DNA from: Gammaproteobacteria bacterium
Lineage (GTDB): Bacteria; Pseudomonadota; Gammaproteobacteria; PS1; Pseudothioglobaceae
Reading direction: 5' to 3'
Length of the DNA stretch: 12,641 nucleotides
Assembly (NCBI GenBank): GCA_003489145.1
Contig: DNJI01000065.1
Coordinates: 1 to 12,641, forward strand
This document shows, one piece after another, positions 6,065 through 12,641 of the stretch. The position numbers and the translations under genes were made by a program. Numbering within the stretch: the first letter of the stretch is position 1; each line of letters begins with the position of its first letter. A model generated the notes under the pieces. That model saw only the letters and a list, made by a program, of their open reading frames with translations. It was not told the origin of the DNA and did not search any database.

Positions 6065-7464
6065 TTAAGACGCAAGTTGTTGTTATTGGTTCTGGCCCTG
6101 GTGGTTACACTGCCGCTTTTCGCGCCGCTGATTTAGGCAAAGAAGTGGTGCTGATCGAACGCTATGAAAATTTAGGTGGTGTGTGTTTGAACGTGGGCTG
6201 TATCCCTTCAAAAGCACTACTCCATACCGCACAAGTAATTAATGAGGCTGCAGAAGCCTCACACTTTGGTGTTACTTTTGGTGAAACTACAATTGACATT
6301 GATGGCGTACGTGCCAATAAAGAAGACATTGTCAGCAAACTGACTGGTGGTATCAAGGCCTTGGCCAAGGCTAGAAAAGTACAAGTGATTACGGGTTACG
6401 GTAAATTTATTTCGGCCAACCAAATCGCTATTGATGATTCAGACGAGGTGATTGAGTTTGAACATTGTATTATTGCAGCCGGCTCACGTGTTACCAAAAT
6501 CCCAGCCTTCCCGTTTGATGATCCGCGTGTCATGGACTCTACCGATGCACTCGAGTTAGACAATGTGCCTGAACGTTTACTCATTGTTGGTGGTGGTATT
6601 ATCGGCTTAGAAATGGCAACCGTTTACAACGCGTTAGGTAGTGAAATTACCGTAGTCGAATTAGCTGATCAATTAATTGCCAGCGCTGATAAAGATGTAG
6701 TTACCCCACTGGCTAGGCGTATCAAAAAACAATATAAGGAAATTTATCTTAATACCAAAGTAACCAAAATGGAAGCAACTGATGCCGGCATTAAAGTTAA
6801 CTTCGAAGGTAAAAAAGCACCAGAAACAGATACCTTTGACAAAGTATTAGTTTCAATTGGTCGTTCTCCAAATGGGGAGTTAATTGATGCTGACAAAGCC
6901 GGTGTTAATGTAAATGAGTGGGGTTTTATCCCAACAGACAAACAAATGCGCACTAATATTAATCATATTTTTGCAATTGGTGACATTGTGTGTCAGCCGA
7001 TGTTAGCGCACAAGGCAGTACATGAAGCCAAAGTAGCCGCTGAAGTTATCTGTGGACACAAATCTGGCTTTGATGCACTTACTATCCCATCCGTAGCTTA
7101 TACAGATCCTGAAGTTGCTTGGACAGGTAAAACCGAAAGAGAACTTAAAGAACAAGGCATCGCTTATGAAAAAGGCGTATTCCCTTGGGCTGCTTCGGGT
7201 CGAAGCCTAAGTATTGGCCGTAACGAAGGTATGTCTAAAGCTTTATTTGAAGCTAAAACAGGCCGCATACTAGGGATGGGAATTTGTGGCACTAATGCTG
7301 GTGAGTTAATTGCCGAAGCAACACTCGCGATTGAAATGGGCTGCGATATGAGCGACATTGCACTCACCATTCACGCACACCCAACCCTTTCTGAAACAAC
7401 CGCTTTTGCCACTGAAATGGCAGAAGGTACCATTACTGATTTATTACCACCAAAAAAGAAATAG
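6061..7464 (+). CDS. lpdA: Dihydrolipoamide dehydrogenase (E3)
   Basis: E3 reoxidises dihydrolipoyl groups of E2 with NAD through FAD and a redox disulfide, and is often shared by pyruvate, oxoglutarate and glycine-cleavage complexes. The 467 residues include the FAD motif GSGPGGYTAA (10-19), the redox pair Cys42-Leu-Asn-Val-Gly-Cys47, the NAD motif VGGGIIG (176-182), the second FAD contact FAIGD (304-308), and the dimer-interface active base His440 with Glu445 in HAHPTLSE. Length matches E. coli Lpd (474). The ATG overlaps the aceF stop as ATGA, implying translational coupling, and AGAGAG about 8 bp upstream can act as ribosome site. Its location directly behind aceF argues that it serves pyruvate dehydrogenase; whether a second copy exists for other complexes cannot be seen here. 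Confidence 0.96.
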   Translation: MIKTQVVVIGSGPGGYTAAFRAADLGKEVVLIERYENLGGVCLNVGCIPSKALLHTAQVINEAAEASHFGVTFGETTIDIDGVRANKEDIVSKLTGGIKALAKARKVQVITGYGKFISANQIAIDDSDEVIEFEHCIIAAGSRVTKIPAFPFDDPRVMDSTDALELDNVPERLLIVGGGIIGLEMATVYNALGSEITVVELADQLIASADKDVVTPLARRIKKQYKEIYLNTKVTKMEATDAGIKVNFEGKKAPETDTFDKVLVSIGRSPNGELIDADKAGVNVNEWGFIPTDKQMRTNINHIFAIGDIVCQPMLAHKAVHEAKVAAEVICGHKSGFDALTIPSVAYTDPEVAWTGKTERELKEQGIAYEKGVFPWAASGRSLSIGRNEGMSKALFEAKTGRILGMGICGTNAGELIAEATLAIEMGCDMSDIALTIHAHPTLSETTAFATEMAEGTITDLLPPKKK

Positions 7465-7473
7465 GAAGATAAC

Positions 7474-8130
7474 ATGGATATTACACAAGCAAGAAGTAAC
7501 GCAATTGATCAACAAATTAGACCATGGGGTGGCTTAAACTATATTGCTAATAACGCACTTAGAAGTACGCCAAGAGAAGATTTTGTGCCTGAAAAATATC
7601 AAAATTTAGCTTTTGCTGATATTGAAATCCCTCTCAACAGTAAAGCAAAGATGCTTAGCCCTAAAATTGAAGGACGCTTATTAGATGCGCTAAACATTAA
7701 AAAAAACGAGACTGTTTTAGAAGTGGGTACCGGTAGTGGTTATCTCACAGCGGTGATTTCAAAATTATGTAAATCAATTACTAGTATTGAAATCGACGAA
7801 GCGCTTAGCAATGCAGCTCAAGAAAAACTGGCCACCCTTAATATTAGCAATGCTCAACTCGAAGTAGGTGACGCTTCAAAAGGATTGCAACGATCGAATA
7901 ACTTCTATGATGTTGTAGTTATCGGTGCATCAGTGCCAAAGATTACCGGCCGCTTCTTTCATTTGTTAAATGTTGGCGGACGTATCTTTGTAGTAGAGGG
8001 TCAAGGCAATGCCATGCATGCAAAACTCATTACCCGTATTAGTGAGCACAAATGGGAAACTCAGTCTTTATTTGAGACTCATTTAGACACCATGCAAGGC
8101 TTAGAAAGCACTAAAACTTTCGAATTTTAA
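7474..8130 (+). CDS. PCMT-family SAM-dependent methyltransferase, divergent
   Basis: The protein belongs to the protein-L-isoaspartate O-methyltransferase (PCMT) family, whose classical members methylate age-damaged isoaspartyl residues in the cytoplasm. Its 218 residues begin with ARSNAIDQQIRPW (6-18), characteristic of a gammaproteobacterial side branch. ALRSTPREDFVP (28-39) matches the family's PRExFVP block, and SAM-binding motif I is VLEVGTGSGY (81-90). A motif-II-like acidic strand ITSIEIDE follows, with VVVIGASVPKI later. The family's GQTISQP substrate loop is replaced by AKMLSPKIEG (58-67), keeping only Ser62-Pro63, so true isoaspartyl repair activity is uncertain. The ATG has a strong AGGAAG ribosome site 5 bp upstream that overlaps the lpdA stop codon. 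It lies 9 bp after lpdA and 9 bp before the transporter. Target unknown. Confidence 0.85.
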   Translation: MDITQARSNAIDQQIRPWGGLNYIANNALRSTPREDFVPEKYQNLAFADIEIPLNSKAKMLSPKIEGRLLDALNIKKNETVLEVGTGSGYLTAVISKLCKSITSIEIDEALSNAAQEKLATLNISNAQLEVGDASKGLQRSNNFYDVVVIGASVPKITGRFFHLLNVGGRIFVVEGQGNAMHAKLITRISEHKWETQSLFETHLDTMQGLESTKTFEF

Positions 8131-8139
8131 AAAAAATAT

Positions 8140-10515
8140 ATGGAACATTTCTATAATTTTATTTTAAGAAAATCTAGCAGTAGTGCGGTTCTATTACTAC
8201 TAGTTGCTGGTTTTTTTATTGCCCAGATTCCTGATTTTCAACTAGACGCCTCTTCAGATTCATTAGTACTAGAAGGGGATGACAACCTTCGTTACTACCA
8301 AAGCATTAAGAAAGATTATGGCTCTGACGACTTTTTAGTTATTAGCTATCAAGTCGAGGGCAATCTTTTAGATCCTGCACAACTCAAACATTTAGCTAAT
8401 TTTAGAAAAGATCTGCAAGCTATCGATGAAATCAAATCAGTTACTACGATTTTAGATGTGCCATTATTTCGCTCACCGCCACTCTCGTTAGTAGATTTAG
8501 GTGGTGATGGTGTTAGCATAGACAATGGTAATGCTGATCTTGTGCTTGCCAACAAAGAATTTAAAACCTCACCTTTATATGGTGATAACTTAGTCAGTAA
8601 AGACGGAAAAACTACCGCTATTTTAGTATCACTCAAGGGTAACGAGCGCTTTGAAGAAAGACGTCGAACCCGTGACTCAATGCGTCTTAAAAGAGCGACT
8701 AATGAGCTTTCTAAGGAAGCGCTAGATAAGCTAAAAATCATTGAAAAACAAGTACTTAAAGACGTTACTGCACAAAGTGACTTACAAGCCAAAACCATTG
8801 CTACCATTCGTGCCACGATTGACCAATATCGAGATAAAGCCAGTTTATTCTTAGGCGGTCTACCGATGATCACCACCGATATTGTTGGCTATATCAGTAG
8901 TGACTTGATTGTCTTTAGTTTAGCAGTTATTGGTTTAATGACACTGATTCTAGTACTCATTTTTAAAGGTATTCGCTGGGTACTAATGCCAATTGGCATT
9001 AGTATTACCGGTGCACTGATGATGACTGGTATTTTAGCCTTCTTGGGCTGGAAAGTAACCGTGATATCGAGTAACTTCTTCTCATTACTGCTAGTTATGA
9101 CACTCTCAGTCACGATTCATTTGGTAGTACGCTACCGAGAGTTAGCGCAAAACGACCCGGAACTTGAATACCAACAACTGATTAAAAATACGCTAGAGAA
9201 GATGTTAACGCCTTGCTTATACACTACACTTACCACCATTGCTGCATTTGGTTCGTTGCTGATTAGTGGTATTAGACCGGTGATTGATTTTGGCTGGATG
9301 ATGTCCATCGGCGTTACCATTGCTTTAGTACTCTCGTTTTTAGCTTTTCCAATTATCATGGTCTTATTGCCGAAAGCCAAAGTGCCAAAATTCAAAACTC
9401 AGTTAGGTGTGACTCATGGTCTGGCTAAGTTTACCGAAAAATTTGGTAACCACTTACTGGTGGTGTTGGTGCTATTTGTTGCTATAGCAAGTGTTGGTAT
9501 TAACAAACTCAGTGTAGAAAATCGATTTATTGATTACTTTAAAGAAAGTACTGAGATCAACCAAGGCCTAACTTTAATTGACAAAAAATTGGGTGGCACC
9601 ATTCCGCTAGAAATTGTGTTTGATGACTTGGCTGAAGACTATTGGTATGACGAAGATCTACGCGCTGATGTTCATAAAATTCATACTTACTTAGATAATT
9701 TAGATGAAACTGGCAAAGTACTCTCAATTGATACTTTGATGCAGATACTAACCCAAGCAAATGACGGTCAAGCACTTAATGGTTTCTTCTTGAATATTGT
9801 TAGAGGTCAAATCCCAGACAGCGCCAGAGCACATGTATTAGACCCTTATATCAATGAAGACAATGGTCAGTTACGTATGGTGATCCGTATTCGCGAAACC
9901 AATAAAGATCTTAAACGCGGCGAACTCATTAATAAGATTGAACAACACATTTCAAAAGAGCTTGGCTTTAGAGAGGACAGTTTTCACACGACCGGCATGC
10001 TAGTACTATACAACAACATGTTGCAAAGCTTATTTGACTCGCAAATCAAAACCATTGCTGTGGTCTTTTCTGTGATTTTTATCATGTTCTTGTTTATATT
10101 TAAGTCGGTGAGTTTATCTATTTTGGCACTGATTCCTAACACTTTGCCATCGATATTTATTCTTGGCATTATGGGGCTGATGAATATCCCGCTAGATTTA
10201 ATGACCATTACCATTTCTGCCATTGCTATTGGTATAGGTGTTGATAATGCCATTCACTATATTCACCGTTTTAAGGTTGAATTTCAAAAAGATCAAGATT
10301 ATATGGCAACCATGTATCGTTCACATGGCTCAATAGGTTTGGCAATGTTTTATACTTCCATTACAGTGACGTTAGGCTTCTTAATTTTAGCTTTGTCTAA
10401 CTTTATTCCAAGTATTTATTTCGGTGTATTCACCGCCATCGCAATGCTAAGTGCGTTATTAGCCAACCTGACTTTATTGCCAAAACTTATATTGATGGTC
10501 AAGCCAAAAATTTAG
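8140..10515 (+). CDS. MMPL/RND-superfamily membrane transporter
   Basis: A large inner-membrane transporter of the RND superfamily, MMPL/sterol-sensing-domain type (COG1033-like). Its 791 residues show the internally duplicated RND plan: TM1 (13-31), a periplasmic domain (32-250), TM2-TM6 (about 255-412), TM7 (437-456), a second periplasmic domain (457-630), then TM8-TM12 (637-786). Residues about 170-235 are highly charged and helical and may form a coiled hairpin. TM4 contains a MTLSVTIHLVVRYREL block and TM10 ends in GIGVDNAIHYIHRF, the matched half-repeat motifs of this family; Asp702 in TM10 is a candidate proton-relay residue. No membrane-fusion protein or outer-membrane channel gene adjoins it, so it is unlike tripartite drug pumps and closer to lipid or hopanoid movers such as HpnN. 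Substrate unknown. The start codon lacks a Shine-Dalgarno site; it sits 9 A/T-only bases after the methyltransferase. Confidence 0.88.
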   Translation: MEHFYNFILRKSSSSAVLLLLVAGFFIAQIPDFQLDASSDSLVLEGDDNLRYYQSIKKDYGSDDFLVISYQVEGNLLDPAQLKHLANFRKDLQAIDEIKSVTTILDVPLFRSPPLSLVDLGGDGVSIDNGNADLVLANKEFKTSPLYGDNLVSKDGKTTAILVSLKGNERFEERRRTRDSMRLKRATNELSKEALDKLKIIEKQVLKDVTAQSDLQAKTIATIRATIDQYRDKASLFLGGLPMITTDIVGYISSDLIVFSLAVIGLMTLILVLIFKGIRWVLMPIGISITGALMMTGILAFLGWKVTVISSNFFSLLLVMTLSVTIHLVVRYRELAQNDPELEYQQLIKNTLEKMLTPCLYTTLTTIAAFGSLLISGIRPVIDFGWMMSIGVTIALVLSFLAFPIIMVLLPKAKVPKFKTQLGVTHGLAKFTEKFGNHLLVVLVLFVAIASVGINKLSVENRFIDYFKESTEINQGLTLIDKKLGGTIPLEIVFDDLAEDYWYDEDLRADVHKIHTYLDNLDETGKVLSIDTLMQILTQANDGQALNGFFLNIVRGQIPDSARAHVLDPYINEDNGQLRMVIRIRETNKDLKRGELINKIEQHISKELGFREDSFHTTGMLVLYNNMLQSLFDSQIKTIAVVFSVIFIMFLFIFKSVSLSILALIPNTLPSIFILGIMGLMNIPLDLMTITISAIAIGIGVDNAIHYIHRFKVEFQKDQDYMATMYRSHGSIGLAMFYTSITVTLGFLILALSNFIPSIYFGVFTAIAMLSALLANLTLLPKLILMVKPKI

Positions 10516-10540
10516 TTAAATCTTGTAGCGCTATTTAATC

Positions 10541-12097
10541 ATGTCAACACTACACCACTTTGATGTTCTTATTATTGGTACTGGTAGTGCTGGGCTGATG
10601 AGTGCTTTACAATTATCCGACGACCTATCCATTGCGCTAATCGCTAAAGACAAAATCCTTGAGGGTAGCTCGTACTATGCACAAGGCGGCATATCGGCAG
10701 TACTAGATAACCAAGATAACTTTGAATCACACATTGCTGATACCTTGTCAACCGGTGTAGATTTGGGCAATGAAACCGCTGTGCGTTTTATGGTTGAACA
10801 AGCACCATCTGCCATCGAGTCTTTAGAGCAAGCTGGGGTTGTTTTTACTCAACAACAAGGTCAATATCACTTAACCACTGAAGGCGGCCATAGCAATCGA
10901 CGTGTTGCCCATGTTGCAGATAAAACTGGGCAATCTATTCAAACTAATTTACTCGATAGCGCCAAATCGAAAAAAAATATCACCCTATTTGAAAATTTTA
11001 TTGCCATTGATTTACTTACACAAAATCAGCATTGTTATGGCGCCTACATTCTAAATAAATCAAATAATGAGATTGAAAGCTTTATCGCCCACAAAACGAT
11101 TATTGCTACCGGTGGCGCTTCAAAAGCTTATCTATACACCTCTAATCCAGATACTTCAACTGGCGATGGCATTGCCATGGCTTATCGAGGTGGTTGTCAT
11201 ATTACAAATATGGAATTTACCCAATTCCACCCCACTTGTCTTTACCATCCACATGCTAAATCATTTTTGATTTCTGAAGCATTGCGTGGCGAAGGGGCTA
11301 AACTCATTTTGCCAACAGGTGCAGCGTTCATGCATAAATATGATGAACGCGGTGAACTTGCACCACGTGATATTGTTGCCAGAGCCATTGATTCAGAAAT
11401 GAAAACTCATGGTTTTGACTGTGTGTACTTAGATATTTCATTCAAAGATAAAGATTGGATTGAATCACACTTTCCAACCATTAATAAAAAATGTGCTACT
11501 TTTGGTATTGATATTTCGCAAGATCCAATCCCAGTCGTGCCAGCCGCTCATTACACCTGTGGTGGTATTCAAACAGATATCAACGCACACAGTAATATTA
11601 ACAATCTATACGCCATTGGCGAGGTTGCCCATGTTGGCGTACACGGCGCTAACCGTATGGCCAGTAATTCATTATTAGAATGTATTGTGTTTGCCAAGGC
11701 CTGTGCCAACCATATTAATCAGCAAACTTTAACGTCGCAACATCTAGTCTTTGATGATTGGGATGCCTCCAGAGTTAGCCTGTCTAAAGAAAAAGTGATG
11801 GTCACTCATCTGTGGGACGAAGTCAGACGCATCATGTGGAACTTTGTTGGCATCGTGCGTAGCAACAAACGCCTACATTCTGCACAAATGCGTCTTGCGC
11901 AAATTCAAAATGAAGTGGATGAATACTATCGTCTTTATCTAATTTCAAGTGATTTGATCGAGCTGAGAAATCTAGTTACCACTGCTCAATTAATTGTTAA
12001 ATCTGCCATTTTAAGAAAAGAAAGTCGTGGTCTGCATTATAACGAAGACTATCCTCAAACCTCTAACGTGGCAAAAGACACTATAATAGTGACATGA
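10541..12097 (+). CDS. nadB: L-aspartate oxidase
   Basis: NadB oxidises L-aspartate to iminoaspartate, which NadA condenses with dihydroxyacetone phosphate to make quinolinate for NAD. The 518 residues are near the E. coli length of 540. The FAD-binding GTGSAG is at 13-18 and AQGGIS at 47-52. Glu114 in TTEGGHSNRR marks the substrate-binding loop and separates NadB from succinate dehydrogenase flavoproteins. LAPRDIVARAID holds the catalytic Arg, HYTCGGI the active-site His, and YAIGEV...HGANRMASNSLLEC the conserved C-terminal FAD block. A helical C-terminal domain follows. The ATG is 25 bp after the transporter gene, with no evident Shine-Dalgarno site. The last four bases overlap the def start as ATGA. 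nadA and nadC are not adjacent. Confidence 0.95.
   Translation: MSTLHHFDVLIIGTGSAGLMSALQLSDDLSIALIAKDKILEGSSYYAQGGISAVLDNQDNFESHIADTLSTGVDLGNETAVRFMVEQAPSAIESLEQAGVVFTQQQGQYHLTTEGGHSNRRVAHVADKTGQSIQTNLLDSAKSKKNITLFENFIAIDLLTQNQHCYGAYILNKSNNEIESFIAHKTIIATGGASKAYLYTSNPDTSTGDGIAMAYRGGCHITNMEFTQFHPTCLYHPHAKSFLISEALRGEGAKLILPTGAAFMHKYDERGELAPRDIVARAIDSEMKTHGFDCVYLDISFKDKDWIESHFPTINKKCATFGIDISQDPIPVVPAAHYTCGGIQTDINAHSNINNLYAIGEVAHVGVHGANRMASNSLLECIVFAKACANHINQQTLTSQHLVFDDWDASRVSLSKEKVMVTHLWDEVRRIMWNFVGIVRSNKRLHSAQMRLAQIQNEVDEYYRLYLISSDLIELRNLVTTAQLIVKSAILRKESRGLHYNEDYPQTSNVAKDTIIVT
12082..12087 (+). promoter_or_regulatory. Candidate -10 box directly upstream of def
   Basis: A perfect TATAAT lies inside the last codons of nadB. 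Its final base is 7 bases before the A of the def ATG, so standard spacing would place transcription start on that A and give a leaderless def message. It sits in the centre of an imperfect palindrome, CACTAT-A-ATAGTG (12079-12091). No good -35 hexamer is present at 16-18 bp, and the same bases encode nadB residues, so this may be coincidence. Confidence 0.3.
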
Positions 12098-12591
12098 TCT
12101 TACCTATTCTTCACTATCCTGACTCACGCTTACGCACCGTAGCCAAGGCCGTTGATGTGGTGGATGACACGGTAAAAACATTAGTTAAAAATATGTTTGA
12201 AACCATGTATGACGCACCAGGCATTGGTTTAGCCGCCACACAAATTGACCATCATCAACGCATTATTGTGATTGATACTTCGGAAGATAAAAGCCAGCCT
12301 TTGTGTTTAATCAACCCAGAAATTATCGAAAAAGACGGTGAAATCGACTGGGAAGAAGGTTGTCTTTCAGTGCCAGATTATTACCAATGTGTCAAACGTG
12401 CTAACCATGTCAAGGTGCGAGCACTGAATGAACAAGGCAAGGAATTCGAGATCGAAGCGGATGAGCTTTTAGGTGTTTGTATTCAACATGAAATTGATCA
12501 TTTAAATGGCATTTTGTTTGTTGATCATTTGTCTAAGCTCAAACAAAAACGCCTGCTCGAAAAAACCAAAAAATCCATTAAAGTTCTTTAG
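12094..12591 (+). CDS. def: Peptide deformylase
   Basis: Def removes the N-formyl group from nascent proteins at the ribosome exit and is essential in most bacteria. The 165-residue product matches E. coli Def (169) closely. The three metal-site motifs are intact: GIGLAATQ (43-50), EEGCLSVP (87-94, metal ligand Cys90) and QHEIDHLNG (131-139, ligands His132 and His136 and catalytic Glu133). A basic C-terminal tail (KLKQKRLLEKTKKSIK) is like the ribosome-binding helix of proteobacterial Def. The ATG overlaps the nadB stop by 4 bp, so it is probably translated by coupling. The usual partner fmt (methionyl-tRNA formyltransferase) does not follow; the next start codon begins a different gene. Confidence 0.96.
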   Translation: MILPILHYPDSRLRTVAKAVDVVDDTVKTLVKNMFETMYDAPGIGLAATQIDHHQRIIVIDTSEDKSQPLCLINPEIIEKDGEIDWEEGCLSVPDYYQCVKRANHVKVRALNEQGKEFEIEADELLGVCIQHEIDHLNGILFVDHLSKLKQKRLLEKTKKSIKVL

Positions 12592-12600
12592 TCATAACCA

Positions 12601-12641
12601 ATGAAAATTGGCGATTATCAACTAACTTCACAAGTCTTACT
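12601..12641 (+). CDS. dusB: Start of probable tRNA-dihydrouridine synthase DusB, cut by window end
   Basis: Only 13 full codons are present: MKIGDYQLTSQVL. They match the amino end of DusB proteins (E. coli reads MRIGQYQLRNRLI, followed by APMAG), flavoenzymes that reduce uridine to dihydrouridine in tRNA. The ATG is 9 bp after def on the same strand, so it continues the operon. The FMN-binding barrel and the catalytic Cys are outside the window. The call depends on a short but distinctive match. Confidence 0.6.
   Translation, partial: MKIGDYQLTSQVL

Noticed and set aside
8349..8876. Long minus-strand open frame of 175 codons inside the transporter gene
   Set aside because: It is a shadow of the strongly supported plus-strand RND gene, has no ribosome site or family motif, and is Ser/Leu-rich as expected of antisense frames.
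1..12641. CRISPR array, insertion sequence, tRNA, rRNA, toxin-antitoxin or defence genes
   Set aside because: No spaced direct repeats, transposase motifs, RNA gene signatures or accessory-type small genes were seen; almost every base belongs to a recognisable core gene or a short gap between them.

Overview
This is an AT-rich stretch of core bacterial chromosome (by eye about 40% GC, not counted), densely packed with housekeeping genes. Several features point to a gammaproteobacterium: folB and plsY are divergent, as in enterobacteria; the ABC pair matches E. coli YadG/YadH; DsbA has a CPHC active site; and peptide deformylase is followed by what looks like the start of dusB. The low GC, tight spacing and mostly weak Shine-Dalgarno sites would suit a streamlined marine or symbiotic sulfur-oxidiser relative (SUP05/Thioglobus type). 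That narrower placement is only a guess.

Layout. Positions 1-2090 (minus strand) form a compact cluster read folB > folK > dsbA > thiD. It carries two steps of folate synthesis, a periplasmic disulfide oxidase and a thiamin pyrimidine kinase cut by the left edge. A 38-bp AT-rich gap separates folB from plsY (plus strand, acyl-phosphate:glycerol-3-phosphate acyltransferase). plsY runs tail to tail, with an 11-bp overlap, into yadH, which is preceded by yadG (minus strand); together they form a two-gene ABC-2 exporter. The largest intergenic gap (4378-4522, 145 bp) lies between the divergent yadG and aceF and probably holds promoters for both.

From 4523 to the right edge, seven genes run on the plus strand with gaps of 25 bp or less, or with 4-bp ATGA overlaps: aceF, lpdA, a divergent PCMT-family methyltransferase, a 791-residue MMPL/RND-type membrane transporter, nadB, def and the first codons of a probable dusB. 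AceF and LpdA are the E2 and E3 of pyruvate dehydrogenase; E1 is not next to them. NadB starts NAD synthesis from aspartate, Def removes formyl groups from new proteins and DusB would modify tRNA. The metabolic link across the whole run is weak, so it looks like a read-through array of housekeeping genes.

I see no mobile element, CRISPR array, tRNA, rRNA, phage gene, defence system or intrinsic terminator. No previously undescribed system is evident. The most interesting points are a near-identical 59-bp repeat inside the two lipoyl domains of aceF that looks like gene conversion, the E2-E3 pair lacking E1, the methyltransferase with an altered active-site motif beside an orphan MMPL transporter, and a perfect -10 box placed so that def could be transcribed as a leaderless mRNA.
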